64,000 bases of DNA from Hordeum vulgare subsp. vulgare. Lineage: Eukaryota > Streptophyta > Magnoliopsida > Poales > Poaceae. Both the position numbers and the translations under genes were made by a program. The notes beneath the pieces are model-generated. The model ran no database searches and was not told the origin of the DNA. It saw nothing but the letters and a program-made list of their open reading frames with translations. The stretch covers positions 415,283,081-415,347,080 of the forward strand of contig NC_058518.1 of the NCBI RefSeq assembly GCF_904849725.1, given 5' to 3'. Below are positions 22,056-33,028 of this stretch, in pieces. How positions within the stretch are numbered: the first letter of the stretch is position 1; every line of letters starts with the position of its first letter.

Positions 22056-22802
22056 AAACCAAATATCAGAGATGAAATATGAGGCTATAATAATCAAGCA
22101 TGAATATGTTTTCATAAATTTGATCATAAACCCAAAATTCATCGAATCCCAACAAACACCCCTCAAAAGAAAGAGTTACATCATATGGATATACAAGAGA
22201 CGATTGTATCAAGAAACAAAACGAGAGAGAAAGCCATCTAGTTACTGCCTACAGACCCCTAGGTATGATATGAACTACTCACACATCATCGGAGGAGCAC
22301 CAATGAGGATGGTGAACCACTGTGAGATCATGTTCCTCTTCGGAACGGGCTCTAGATTGTATTTCGTGGCTTTGGAACTTGCGGCGACTGAAACAATTTT
22401 TCATCAACTCTTTTAGGATTTTCTGAATATTGGGGTATTTAGAGAGCTCAGAGGCGGTGGAGGAGGTTCCCGAGGGCCCCAGTAAACACTAGGCCACTCT
22501 AGGGGCCTCCGGCGCGCCCTGATATCTAGTGCGCCCCTGGGCCTCGTCCGCTACTCATTCTTGGCTCCCAAGTTTCCTCCTGGTCCAAAAAAAATCTCCA
22601 TAAAGTTTCATGGCAATTGGACCTCATCTGATATGCATTTTCCGAGAAGTAAAAAACACCAACAAACAACAACTCGCACTATGTCAATAGGTTAGTCCCA
22701 AAAATGATATAAAGTTGCTATAAAATGGTTATAAAATATCCAAGAATGATAATATAACATCATGGAACAATAAAAAATTATAGATACGTTGCAGACGTAT
22801 CA
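22056..22802 (-). mobile_element. Truncated LTR of the TGATACGTCT...CGTATC type
   Basis: Minus strand from 22802: TGATACGTCTGCAACGTATC, TATAATTTTTTATTG and GGGACTAACCTATTGACATA, the same LTR type as 2638-4243, here about 750 bp. The left part was cut off at the copia-2 boundary. It sits directly beside the PBS region of a Sabrina-like element, so it inserted there. Confidence 0.65.
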
Positions 22803-22810
22803 GCGCTTCA

Positions 22811-22829
22811 CTCCCCCACAAAGACGCCA
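22811..22829 (-). promoter_or_regulatory. Degenerate tRNA-Asp primer binding site
   Basis: Minus-strand TGGCGTCTTTGTGGGGGAG, a decayed form of TGGCGCCGTTGCCGAGGAG, 11 bp after the end of the adjacent Sabrina-like LTR. Confidence 0.65.
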
Positions 22830-22840
22830 GAAAAGAGTCT

Positions 22841-24287
22841 TGATGGCCCACAAGTATATGGGATCAATTGTAGTCCTTTCAATAAGTAAGAGTATCGAAC
22901 CCAATGATGAGCAGAAGGAAATGATAAGCAGTTTTCAGCAAGGTATTCTATGCAAGTGCTATGAGTAACAAGTGACAAGTAAGAACAGTAGCCCAATCAT
23001 TTTTATAGCAAAGGACATGCCTGAAAGTTCTCTTATGTCAAGCAAGGGCTCCCGAGGACACATGGGAATTTCTGTCTAGTTATGTTCATCATATTAAGTT
23101 GGTTAGCGTTTGCTACTTTGATGATTTGATATGGGGGTGGACCGGCGCTGAGGTGTTTTTCTTACTTGAAGTAACAACCACTTATGATAAACCCCTCTCG
23201 CAAGCATTTGCAAGTACAAAATAAGAATTAAGATAAATCTGACCATAGCATGAAACATGTGGATCGAAATCAGCCCCTTAGGAAGCAACGCGTAAACTGG
23301 GTTTAAGCTTCTGTTACTCTCGCAAGCCATCATCTACTTGTTACTCCACAATGAGTTCCTTTAGGCCCATAACATGGTGAAGTGTCATGTAGTCATCGTT
23401 CACATGACACCACTAAAGGAAGTAACAACATACATATCATCAAAATATCAAATGAATGCCAACTTTATATGATTACTTATAAGCAAACTTCTCACATGTC
23501 CTGAGGAACAATAGTAACTACACACTCCTCATCAACATGTTCAACATTATAGGTGTAACCAATATGATCAAGGATGTGAACATTGTGTCTTCCACCAATT
23601 AATCCAACTAGCTTCAACTACAAGATGTAATTAACACAACTAGCAACCCACAGGTACCAATCTGAGGTTTTGAGACAAAGATTGAATACATGATATGAAC
23701 TAGGGTTGGAGATGAGATGGTGCTGGTGAAGATGTTGATGAATATTGGTCCTCCCACAAAGGAGGAATCGTTGGTGATGACGATGGCTTCGATTTCCCCA
23801 TCTCGGAGAGGAATTCCGCTGGCAGAATCGGTTTGCCGAAGACCAAAAGAGCCTCTCCCAGGTTTCGGCTTCAAGATGGTGACGCTTCGTCCCAAAAGTT
23901 ATGTCTTGAATTTTTGTAGGGTGAAACACACCATATAGGAGAAGAGGGGCGTCAGAGGACCAACAAGGCCCCACAAGCCATCAGGTCGTGAATTGGGGGC
24001 TATTGGCTTTTACCCAGCTAGGTGCCCCTCTACGGTGTATTTTTGTCCCAATAACTTATATATTCTAGAAAATTCTTCGTGAAGTTTCAGGTCATTTGGA
24101 GCAACTTGATTTTTCTTCCTTTTTCTCGGTTTCATGGTCCAGAATTCTAGTTTTCAGATACTTCCCTCTTTGTAATGTACCTTGCATATTCAGAGAGAAA
24201 AGACATAAGAATTACATCATAATACACGATAATGGACTATAATGAGACAAATATCAATAAAGATTCAAGATGCAAAATGGACGTATG
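22841..24287 (-). mobile_element. Sabrina-like LTR (Athila lineage), about 1.45 kb
   Basis: Minus-strand start ATACGTCCATTTTGCATC at about 24287 and end CTTGTGGGCCATCA at 22841, followed by AGACTCTTTTC and a tRNA-Asp PBS. This matches in order and spacing the + strand LTR at 57741-59266. The internal region beyond the PBS is missing. Frames inside are not genes. Confidence 0.8.
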
Positions 24288-25345
24288 GGCGGGCAAGGGC
24301 GTTTAAAATTCCTTCACCATGATAGTTGTGTGGGAAGTTTTTTGTAATTTCCTAGCTGCTACAGTTTGGTATCTGATTTTTGGTCAGGATGAATCTAGCC
24401 AGAAGTATTGGACTATCTCTCCTAGTTGTTATTTGACGCACAGTAGGACCCATATGATGAGCTTCTCCGAATTATTGAGAGAGTGTTGGAATTGGGAGGT
24501 GGGTGGGAAAAATTCGGCATCCTAATAGGATATGAATTCCCAGTTTTGACGGTTGTGACTAGCACCTTCATGGAATCTGGCACACTAGGCTCTGGATCTT
24601 AATTATCGACCGAACATGGGCGGTCGCACTTCGAGTTGAGTTCGGGGCAGAGCTCGAATTCTAAACTAGTGGGGCGGTTCGGATCATCGGAAACCCGAAC
24701 ATAGACCGTTCAAAGCTTCATCGTCTGGGAAGGCAAACCCCTAGTCGGGTCCTCAAGGGTGGCAACGAAGTGCGTGATAGGTGGGACCTGAATTTCCCTG
24801 TCGTCATGATTTATACCGATTTGATTGTATACTGATGGTTGGTTGTTTGACATTACCATTCCCTGAATCCGACCAAGCAACTCATTTAATTTCGTGACAT
24901 CTACGACGTCCATGTTTTCAAAATACAAGGGGTTAACCCACAACATCATTGCTGCTAGCATGTTTGGAGTCACATCAGGGTAGCGTTCTTCCATAGACGA
25001 ATCAGATATGTCGCCTTGTTCGGGCCGGAGCCATGGCGAAAGCTTCCTCGAGGGTGAGATCCGGCAGTCCCGATGGCAAGGCGTTAGGAGCCAAAAACTT
25101 CATCAGAATAATATCCCCCGGGAGACAGTGATGAACTCTAGGTTACCCAACCTCATCTCCTGGTCGGGGCGAGGTTTCTTATTCATCCATGGTAGTCGGT
25201 TGGATCAACATGCAGTATGATGCTACCAAATGGGAAGATCTATATGGGAATGAAAATGTCCCCGTTATAAATTTCGTCGCTGAAGATTAAGCGAGTCATT
25301 GATCCTCTTGCAATCCCATAGTGGAACTCTCAATGAAAGCACCAA
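24288..25345 (-). mobile_element. Internal segment next to a Tat-like LTR, with a short open frame
   Basis: Lies directly inside the minus-strand LTR at 25346-25819. It starts with TTGGTGCTTTCATTGAGAG on the minus strand, the sequence that follows this LTR type in Triticeae elements and probably its primer site. A 94-codon minus frame (24710-24994: ERYPDVTPNMLAAMMLWVNP ...) is the only sizeable ORF; I do not recognise a domain in it. No gag, protease or RT is visible. The part from 24288 to about 24540 next to the Sabrina-like LTR is of unclear origin. Confidence 0.45.
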
Positions 25346-25819
25346 TGTTGGTGTCAAAACCGACTAATCTCGGTAGGGGGCCCAGAACTGTGGATTGTAG
25401 ATCGATGGATAACATGAGATAAAGGAGACGATGTTTACCCATGTTCGGGCCCTCTAGATAGAGGTAAGACCCTACATATTGCTCTTATTTATATTGATGG
25501 TGGAGTATCGAATACAAAGTTGTTCTACCTCGAGATCATATGTTGTGGTCTAAACCCTAGGAGTAATGATCTTAACTTGGCCTATGAACTAAAGTCCTTC
25601 GGCTTATATAGATACCAAGGGAATGTTGGTTATGTGAAGGAGTAAACATGTTGATTGTCATCTTGTCGTGGGGCACACACCAAGTATTCGGGAGAGTCTG
25701 TCTTGGATACAACTTCGTCTTGTAGTCAGAATTCTAGTGATAATTACGGGACGACCCAAGAGCCTAGCCCACGCAAGTAATGAAGTGGCCCAAGGACCCC
25801 TTATTCCCGAACCCCCTCA
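25346..25819 (-). mobile_element. LTR, 474 bp, Tat-like Ty3/gypsy
   Basis: Minus strand from 25819: TGAGGGGGTTCGGGAATAAG, ending CGGTTTTGACACCAACA at 25346, with TG...CA ends. A minus TATA box TATATAAG lies at 25603-25610, followed by TAGGGTTTAGACC and GAGGGCCCGAACATGGGTAA. I recognise these conserved blocks from a high-copy Triticeae gypsy LTR but do not name the family. No second LTR is present. Confidence 0.65.
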
Positions 25820-27489
25820 AGGAGACTAGAAGATTTTACAAATTATTTAAAAATATGTGTTTTCTAAAAAATAACAGGGGTCGAATAGCTAAACAAAATA
25901 TTTTCTATGCTTATGCATGCACATTAGAGTAGTAGCAAAGTCATCATGACAAAATACGACATGCATAGCTAGTTCTAAAACATACACACAAGTGAGCACA
26001 TAGATGAGAGTGAAGTGTAGCAAAACTGAAGACAAACATAATGCGAAAGAAGTTCAGGAAATTGTCTTAGTCTTTAGTCAAAGTCTTGAAGAGATGGAGG
26101 ACAATTTCTTCAACACACAGATGCGGAATAAATGGGTTGAAGAAATAGAACTGGATTTTTCGATGAAGACAGTGGATTTGTTTGATGAGTTCTGGTTGTT
26201 GTAACAACTATACGTTGATTAGGGAGACTTGAGACTCAACTCAAAATACACTTAGTCTTCACCTTATTCCCTTGGAGCAAAGGTCACTTAGACCTCGACC
26301 AATCACTCCTTGTAATCTTCAAGGTAGACTTATGAAACCTTCACTTACTCATTTTATGGCACACCGCAATTTCTTCTTGGTTGATCAGAAAATGATTAAT
26401 GCTCTATATTTTACGCATTTTTTGATCTCATTTGTTGCATGATCTTTTCATATATTATGTCTCACCGAACCACATAGTTATCCATCATGCATGATTGTCG
26501 GCTTTTACATTTAAGCTTGTCAGCTTTGCACATTTAGTGTTTTATTTGGTTTTTGTTAATTTCCTTTGTTCTATTGTGTCTACATGTGTATTGGCGCAAC
26601 CTAGGACCAAGAACGGTGAAAGTACCAAAGATGGGTTCAATATGGAGGACTTATAGTACCAAAGTTAAATGTTTTAGAGAGTGAAAAATTAATCTTTCCA
26701 AAATATCGAAAACCAATATATAATACAAAAAATAGATTGGCATCGTTCATAGCAATCCAACAAGCACAAAAACATCAAATTATGAGTTTGTATGAAGAAA
26801 TGGCGGCCAATTTACCTAAGAGGGACAAAACAAAAGACGTCGTACCATACGAGTGGGTTGGTCGTATGGATGGTCATATGGAAGGAAATCTGGCCCAAAA
26901 GTTGCCTGTCGAGATGGTATTCTTCACTAATTTCGTCCCCAATTGTTCCCATTATATCCCACCATGTCGGAGTCATCATGACCATCATCGGGTGGCGCTG
27001 ATGCATTAACATCTCCATTGCGCCTCCTCCCTTCATCGACTCAATGTCGGATTGTGATCTTACCCTCTACTTTATGTTCGAGTGGTTGTATTTATTCTCA
27101 AGGATATGGAGGAACTCTTTTATGATTAAAATTATCATGAGTGTTAAGAGGAGGCCTCGCTCACACTATTGTCGTGATTGGCCATGAAGGAACTACTATC
27201 GTTTTACGGATTAGGATGTTGAGCTAATGCAAGGTGTAAAATCCTCAATTCCTAGTATTTGAAAATTGATAGAGGAGTTCATGTACACCCATATCTGGTT
27301 GCGTCCACGGGGAAACCCTTAATTGATCGTACGTGATAACGGGTGTGGGGAAGCTATGGTTTGTGGCATATATAACATGAAGTCTATGTTAGAGTAGAAT
27401 ATGTTCTGTACCAAGAATCGCCCATTTATGCATATGAAGAGTGGATAGAGGATACAGTAGAGAATCTTTGCTCCACGCTTGTTGTGCAT
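25820..27489. other. Old AT-rich DNA, no gene supported
   Basis: Short frames only. Between about 25990 and 26390 the sequence has the layout of a degraded relative of the solo LTR at 11703-13103: many CTTC/GAAG words, AACTATACGTTGATTAGGG, CCTTGGAGCAAAGG, then CTTCAAGGTAGACTTATGAAACC. The match is too weak to set borders. A 90-codon frame at 26737-27009 has no recognisable domain. Confidence 0.35.
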
Positions 27490-28960
27490 GTAATATTTGT
27501 AATGATGACTCTGGAGTCCTAGAGTACACTTTATTTCTCAAGCACCGTCCTACTAACACAGTCTCTTTTATTTACATTTTTACCTTCTTGCTCTTAGTTT
27601 AGTAAATCCCTTCATCTAGTTTCCCTAGAAATTTATAGAGCACACTATTTACAAACTCCGGTTTGGGTGCGAACATGCGTGTGTTAAGTGACAATGTGGT
27701 TGCGGGGTTTGTGGTGCCTTCCTATTAGATCCCTGTGCACTTATAGGCCATCAAGCATTTTCTGGCTCCGTTGGCACGGAGCATAGTGCTCGGTCTTTAC
27801 TTATGATATTTCACTTAGTTTATTTCTTTTGTTTCTATTTGTCTTACTATATTTCCCTTTACCCAAAAATACAAAATATGTCTTGATCTGAGATGTCAAG
27901 ATGAGACATAGTTGCTGCAGTAGAACGAGCCTTTGGAAGAGGAAACATATATGAAGAGTACCGGCATTCCAACAAAGGTACTGAAATGGGTGAGCAATTT
28001 TATGTGTTGTATACTATGGATGATCTATTCTCTAATGGTTTCATACAGTGCAACTCCCTTTGCCTCACGAGCTTTTACTGTAGTGACCACCCACATCCGA
28101 TTATCAGATCATATAACTATGATGAATAACCTTATGATATGTTGAAGTCATTGAAGAGCTGATGTTAAGGCTTAGATCACTTGAGCTTTTAGTGTGGGTC
28201 AACAGTTTCCCAGAAGAATATACATCGGTGACTTAGCATGAAGGCTTCTTGGAAAAAGTCTATGACTTTTTTATAGACAATATTTTTTACGAGAATCATT
28301 TTTACAAGGAGTATTAGAAGCACATGGTCATCATCTCCCAAGCAAATATTTTGTAGGAACATAACCTTATGCAGGAACATAAAGAAAATATCATCCATCC
28401 ACAAGAAGAAGAATGTTCTCAAAATGATGAGCCATAGGAACACAAAGATGAAGGATGGAATAGCCACTATCCATCAAGTCTCACCAATTGTAATTCTTTT
28501 AACATAATTAATGTGTTGCTTGATGAAAATGATGAAGGTCATGATCTACCCGCAGCTCCTCATCCTCTTGATTATAATATTACTCTGAAGTTGTAGCCAC
28601 TAACGTTTCATGCATCTCCATCTTGGTTGGTGCATCGGTACTCGTCAAAGAGCAAGTATGCATTTACATACATGATGCCCATGCACCGTAAGTGAGTGAG
28701 CCGCGGGATGATCTCTTCTATGAGGTGCTCCCAACCCCGATCGAAGCTAGGTCCCACACTCGAAGTTGAAATCCCTTGGGATCCAGGTGGATGACCTTAT
28801 GGAGCATCGAAACCTAGCTATATGGCTATAAACAAAGCACTTCCTGGAAGGTAACCCGAAAGTCCGTAGGTGTCTTGAGTTTAGTTGCATTCATTCCCAT
28901 TGGCACTTCTATTTTTTTTGCGTAGTTTCTATTTCAGTTAGTTTCAGTAGTTTTCTTTGG
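27490..28960 (+). mobile_element. Remnant of an Athila-lineage element
   Basis: A degraded LTR end, CTTATAGGCCATCA (to 27753), is followed by AGCATTTTC and TGGCTCCGTTGGCACGGA (27763-27780), a decayed tRNA-Asp PBS with 14 of 18 positions kept. The LTR-end-to-PBS layout equals that of the Sabrina-like element at 59266-59295. Downstream is a leader-like T-rich stretch and broken frames. Near 28830-28870, AACAAAGCACTTCCTGGAAGG resembles the conserved 3' internal region of Triticeae Athila elements. No gag or pol domain is readable. Confidence 0.45.
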
Positions 28961-28973
28961 TAAAATAATTAGC

Positions 28974-29680
28974 ATGTCGATAGCCTCTACTTTGTTCTGG
29001 CTCCTCCTATTGTTTATTTTAAATATGTTATGTCACCAGTGCAACAACGTCCTATACAATCTGTTTTTACCCCCTTTCTGTGATGGAGTTTTAAACCATC
29101 TTCTTGCGTGTGTGTGTGTGATAGGCGGAGGGGCATCCTGCACGACACAGAAAAAGCGTATGCGATATCAAGCAACAATGCAAACATCTGGCAGAACTAA
29201 TCGTATGCACTATTCTGTGGTGCAATGCTTACAATGTGCGCCGCATCACAAACAATTCACAATTGTAAATCATGTATGATAAGGAGAACATCACACACAA
29301 TTGGTCCAACCACATCCTTTGTGATACGTTAAGTTTCCCAAATGCTCCAATTGTCGTACTCATATTGGATGGCATAACTATCACACACGCTATTCTGTGG
29401 TACAAAATTTATCGTGTAGGACATCACAAATTGTTCATCATTATGAAGTGCGTAGGATAAGAGTACTATCACAAACATTTAGTTGATTTCCACCTTTTCT
29501 GATATTGCCTATCAGCACACAAGGTTTTTAGATGGCAATTGTGTGCACAATTCCACACAGTTTTTCTATGGAAAATGTGATAGACCATGTGATACATCAC
29601 AAAATTTATGCTTTACAAATCGTGTGTGGTGTAATGACCTGCACAACATATTACCCCCTAATTTAATCATTGTAATTTAA
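28974..29680. repeat. CACTA-type subterminal repeat array
   Basis: Dense short motifs TCACACAC, ATCACAAA, GTGTGTGAT and CACACAATT occur in both orientations, at least 15 times in 700 bp. Inverted short motifs at this density are typical of CACTA subterminal regions. The same motifs follow the CACTA terminus at 30805. No terminus is visible at this array itself. + strand frames here are not credible genes. Confidence 0.5.
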
Positions 29681-29816
29681 AATTCTACATAATTTGAATT
29701 TGTAAGTAGGCAATAACATTTTTTAGATCCATCATATATAGATATAGGTTCAGCAACCAATGCATTATTTGATTCACACGTACACATGTTCAGGAATTAC
29801 ATAAAAAAGAAATACA

Positions 29817-30080
29817 TTAGCACCAAATAAAGAATGATGAAACATGGTTGCATACTTGTATTAAAGATGGTAAAAAAAAGAGGCAAAAGACATTCTGGTT
29901 GATGTACAAGGTGAAGCGGAATGCCCATAGTGTGTCCTCTTCCATGCAGAATGCACACACAACTCTAGTCCAACCCCTTGTGATGACGAACCGCCCATCC
30001 TTCACTATCTCCGTGAGGACATCTTGATTGTCATCGTAGCCCGGTAGAAATACTTTAATCTTTGCATGTCCACCAATCAT
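29817..30080 (-). pseudogene. B3 DNA-binding-domain-like fragment
   Basis: An 87-codon frame whose middle part (residues about 8-70) has the pattern of a plant B3 domain C-terminal half: KIKVFLPGY, KDGRFVITRGWTRVV, then MEEDTLWAFRFTLY and VFCLFF. This fits the B3 layout of basic/Gly loop, GW-F helix, 'gD...F' strand and final hydrophobic strand. The N-terminal half and any start or splice context are not visible. It lies between two CACTA-like subterminal arrays (28974-29680 and after 30805), so it may be a captured host fragment. The domain call rests on my reading only; an unrelated CACTA-borne protein is possible. Confidence 0.35.
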
Positions 30081-30443
30081 GTAGCTCGATGACTAATCTT
30101 TAGTAAACTGCTTCATGAACCACTTCAAACAAAAATGATTCACACATTGTCATCTAACAACTCATGAGAGCAGTAAAAATAAGGCTACAAAATTCTTACT
30201 TACCTTCCTACAGTTCATTGTTGTCTTGGATAAAGTTTAAACAAATAGTTTAATTTCCATATTTTGTCCCATTTTCCTAACAATATTTATTAGTTTTCTC
30301 ACTTGATGCTACTTAATGAATATCCAATTTCCCCATACGCAAAAAGGGTTGAAGAGCGGATCTTTATCAATGACATATGTACCTACAAGCAACAAGTTAC
30401 TATTAGAAGACAAACTCGAATTCCACAATGATGTAGTACAATA

Positions 30444-30528
30444 CTCCCACTGTCCCATTGTATAATATCTTATTACAGCTACTCAAATATTGGATGTATC
30501 AACATTGTATATTATGGGGCGGAGGGAG
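30444..30528. mobile_element. Stowaway-type MITE (Tc1/mariner derivative)
   Basis: Begins CTCCCACTGTCCCATTGTAT and ends ATTATGGGGCGGAGGGAG. The inverted termini match the Triticeae Stowaway consensus CTCCCTCCGTCCCATAAT. It is 85 bp long and flanked by TA on both sides (30442-30443 and 30529-30530), the mariner target duplication. Confidence 0.85.
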
Positions 30529-30804
30529 TAAATATAAGCCATGGGATGAAACTAACCTCGATGGAAACCAACAACCATTTCCAATATTGTCCTGGGTAAG
30601 TACATCAAAAGGCATGTTAAGTACAACAAGTTAAACATCAACAAAAATATGCATGGTAAACAACATGATATCAAAATGATAACTTCATTGTGCAAGATTA
30701 AGCATGCTAGCTAAGATAATAAGAAGTGGAAAGGTGTGTTAACTCTAATGGGCTTAACATTTAACAACAACAAAATATAGTCATTAAAACTAGTATTATG
30801 AATG

Positions 30805-30820
30805 CACTACTGCAAGAAAG
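30805..30820 (+). repeat. CACTA transposon terminus, reading rightward
   Basis: CACTACTGCAAGAAAG is a canonical CACTA TIR. To its right, 30840-30990, are repeats GTGTGCAATCG, CATCACAAACAG, TTGTGTGAAAT and GTGTGTGATGC, the same motif class as at 28974-29680. The matching right terminus was not found in the window. Confidence 0.6.
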
Positions 30821-31032
30821 TCCAAAAATGACACATCAATCAAAGACCCTTTGACCAAACCGTGTGCAATCGAGCCATCACAAACAGTATAGTTATAGAT
30901 CTGTCGCCAATAACAAAAATTGTGTGAAATAACTGGTCTATCTGGCATGTTCGAGATGAGACTAGCGTGTGTGATGCAGGGCATATATTTGATACTTATT
31001 ATCTATTTATGATTAGACAAGAGTAGTAGAAC

Positions 31033-31052
31033 GCCCGTGAGTTGGCACGGGC
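31033..31052. repeat. GCCCGTG...CACGGGC hairpin
   Basis: A 7-bp perfect inverted repeat with a 6-bp loop (AGTTGG), preceded by GAGTAGTAGA. It resembles the TGCCCGTGCGTTGCACGGGC motif that recurs in grass genomes and marks the end of some small repeats. The type is not assigned. Confidence 0.4.
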
Positions 31053-32575
31053 CAACAAATGGACCTATGACAAGTCCCTCAATTTTCGCTCTTCGATCAT
31101 TATGTTATTGTTCGAATATATTGTCGCTCGATTCAGAATCTGCCCGGTGTACCTGAGTCTATAAAATCATTGAGTCCCATCATCCCTAACACATGGAGTG
31201 ACATATGAATACGAGTCACTTGGCTTCAGCTCTACATTGCCACCCAGCTCAAATTTGCATATCTTTTCTCCAAAAAAATTAAATTGTCATAGGCATTCCC
31301 ATCTAAAAGTTCTCACAAGTTAAACACGGTCCCCTTACAATATTACAATGTTATACATAAAAAATCTCTAGTTGCTCTCATTTTCATTTTTTAAGTATTG
31401 CAAAAGAGTTCCACTTGTACGAACCCTCCTACCTCAAGGTTAAATTCACCCATATAAAGGAAAATACCTAGAATCATACCATATCCATATAATGATCAAG
31501 GCGTAGCACTTGTGTTGTCGAATGAGTTGTTATACATACAATTTGTTTCCATTTATGTCCATTACAAATCACATCAAACAAGTTCTTCTCACTTGAATTG
31601 ATGACCCATGCAACATTTGTATTCTGTTTAATAAAATGATTGAAAGCATCGACGTCCCGAGCTGGCTACTATGACACAACTTCATGACGGGGCATCTTGT
31701 TTTTGCTCTGTCCACTCCACTATTTCTCTCACATTCTCATGCTCCTTTCCCCTCCTTGTTAACACCACAATTTCGCATGGTAAGGGTTCTGTGACATGCA
31801 AAATAATTTTCAGGAAACCGAATCAATACCGGATCTCCATATTTTGCTATCTCAAGCATTTACAACCCCTCAAATGATTATGTATGTTTTTATGACCCCT
31901 CAAATGATTCTCCTTGTTTCTCCTACTGCCTAAGTTGCCAGACATTATCGTGGTTCAGCATAAGTACATGTTGGTTTCTCTGCTATGCACCCAGAACAAC
32001 CAAAATAGTGCCGATTGGATTATGTGTATTTATCATAACACGTATAATCAGAATAAAATAACTATAATCAATTTTTCACCAAAATAAGGAACAAAATTTA
32101 GTGACCTATTGTGAGTGGCAATGAAAGAAAACTCGCCTTGCAGGCATTGAGAAAACCCTACAATCCAAGGAAGAACCATTACGTCATGCAAAAATCACAA
32201 TAACAATTTTCTTGTTGTATAAAGAAATTTTTATTTGGAGAGAAACTTATAGTACTTGACTTGAGAACTTGGACTTGTCCTCTTGACACCATTCATATAT
32301 TAAATAGAGATAATCAAACACATATATGTCTTCATATTTTCAGAGTCTCCACACAAACAACCTTTCTAGGATGTGTGTTCTGAAGGAGACCATGATCTAT
32401 CTAGTTTAGTCAAACAAAAAACCTCGGGCAAATATAAAGACACTAATTTTGAAGTAATATACTTGCTTTAAACCAATCAGTGCCATGTCTTAGGAACATA
32501 AGGAAAAAATAGCACAAGAACTATAATATTATTAATATTTTTGAATGTTGGGAGTTGCTTTGCCAAATTCATTGA
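31053..32575. other. No gene or known repeat recognised
   Basis: AT-rich, with frames under 70 codons on both strands. I see no LTR, TIR or domain. Confidence 0.4.
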
Positions 32576-33028
32576 TTAGAGGGGAAACCCAGTTATAGAG
32601 AGCACAAAGGCATGGTACAAGAAAGCAAGGGAAAAAAATTCAGCAAGTGCAGAAGAAACAATATAGGAAAAGAGCTTCACTGAGCCCGGGTCAAATGGGA
32701 TTTTTGCTCCAGCCATGTTCCACAAGGCGCTATCATCCCTAATGTTTCGCACTAAGGCTGCAACAGCAATACTCTCCTTCTGGAATGCACGGAGATTTCT
32801 TGCTCTCTTCATTTCCCACACCGTCACCAACATTAATGCATGGGAGCTATTTCGTTGATCAACCGGTGTCGTGTACCAGCAGTTATGTATCCATTCATTA
32901 ATTGAGCTGATATTGTCCCAATTATCTGGGATCAATGCATTTTTGTTGGCTTCACGGTCGACATCACCACATACTTCCCGCAACCATGGGCATGTATGAA
33001 CAAAAATAACATGAATTTGTGTGCTCAC
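32576..33028 (-). pseudogene. LINE reverse transcriptase C-terminal (zf-RVT-like) fragment
   Basis: A 150-codon frame. IFVHTCPWLREVCGDV corresponds to the end of the zf-RVT zinc-binding segment (Cys/His ... FVHCPW-REVW) found after the RT of plant L1-type LINEs. The tail WEMKRARNLRAFQKES and AALVRNIRDDSALWNMAGAK is the typical plant LINE ending (W-K-RN-R-F, then -I--E---W--AGA). No RT core lies upstream; sequence to the right is not LINE-like, so this is a 5'-truncated or relic copy. It ends at the stop at 32576-32578. A downstream poly(A) is not obvious. Confidence 0.6.

Noticed and set aside
23614..23974. Frames of 93 and 118 codons at 23.6-24.0 kb
   Set aside because: Inside the Sabrina-like LTR; the corresponding region of the LTR at 57.7-59.3 kb has no matching open frame.
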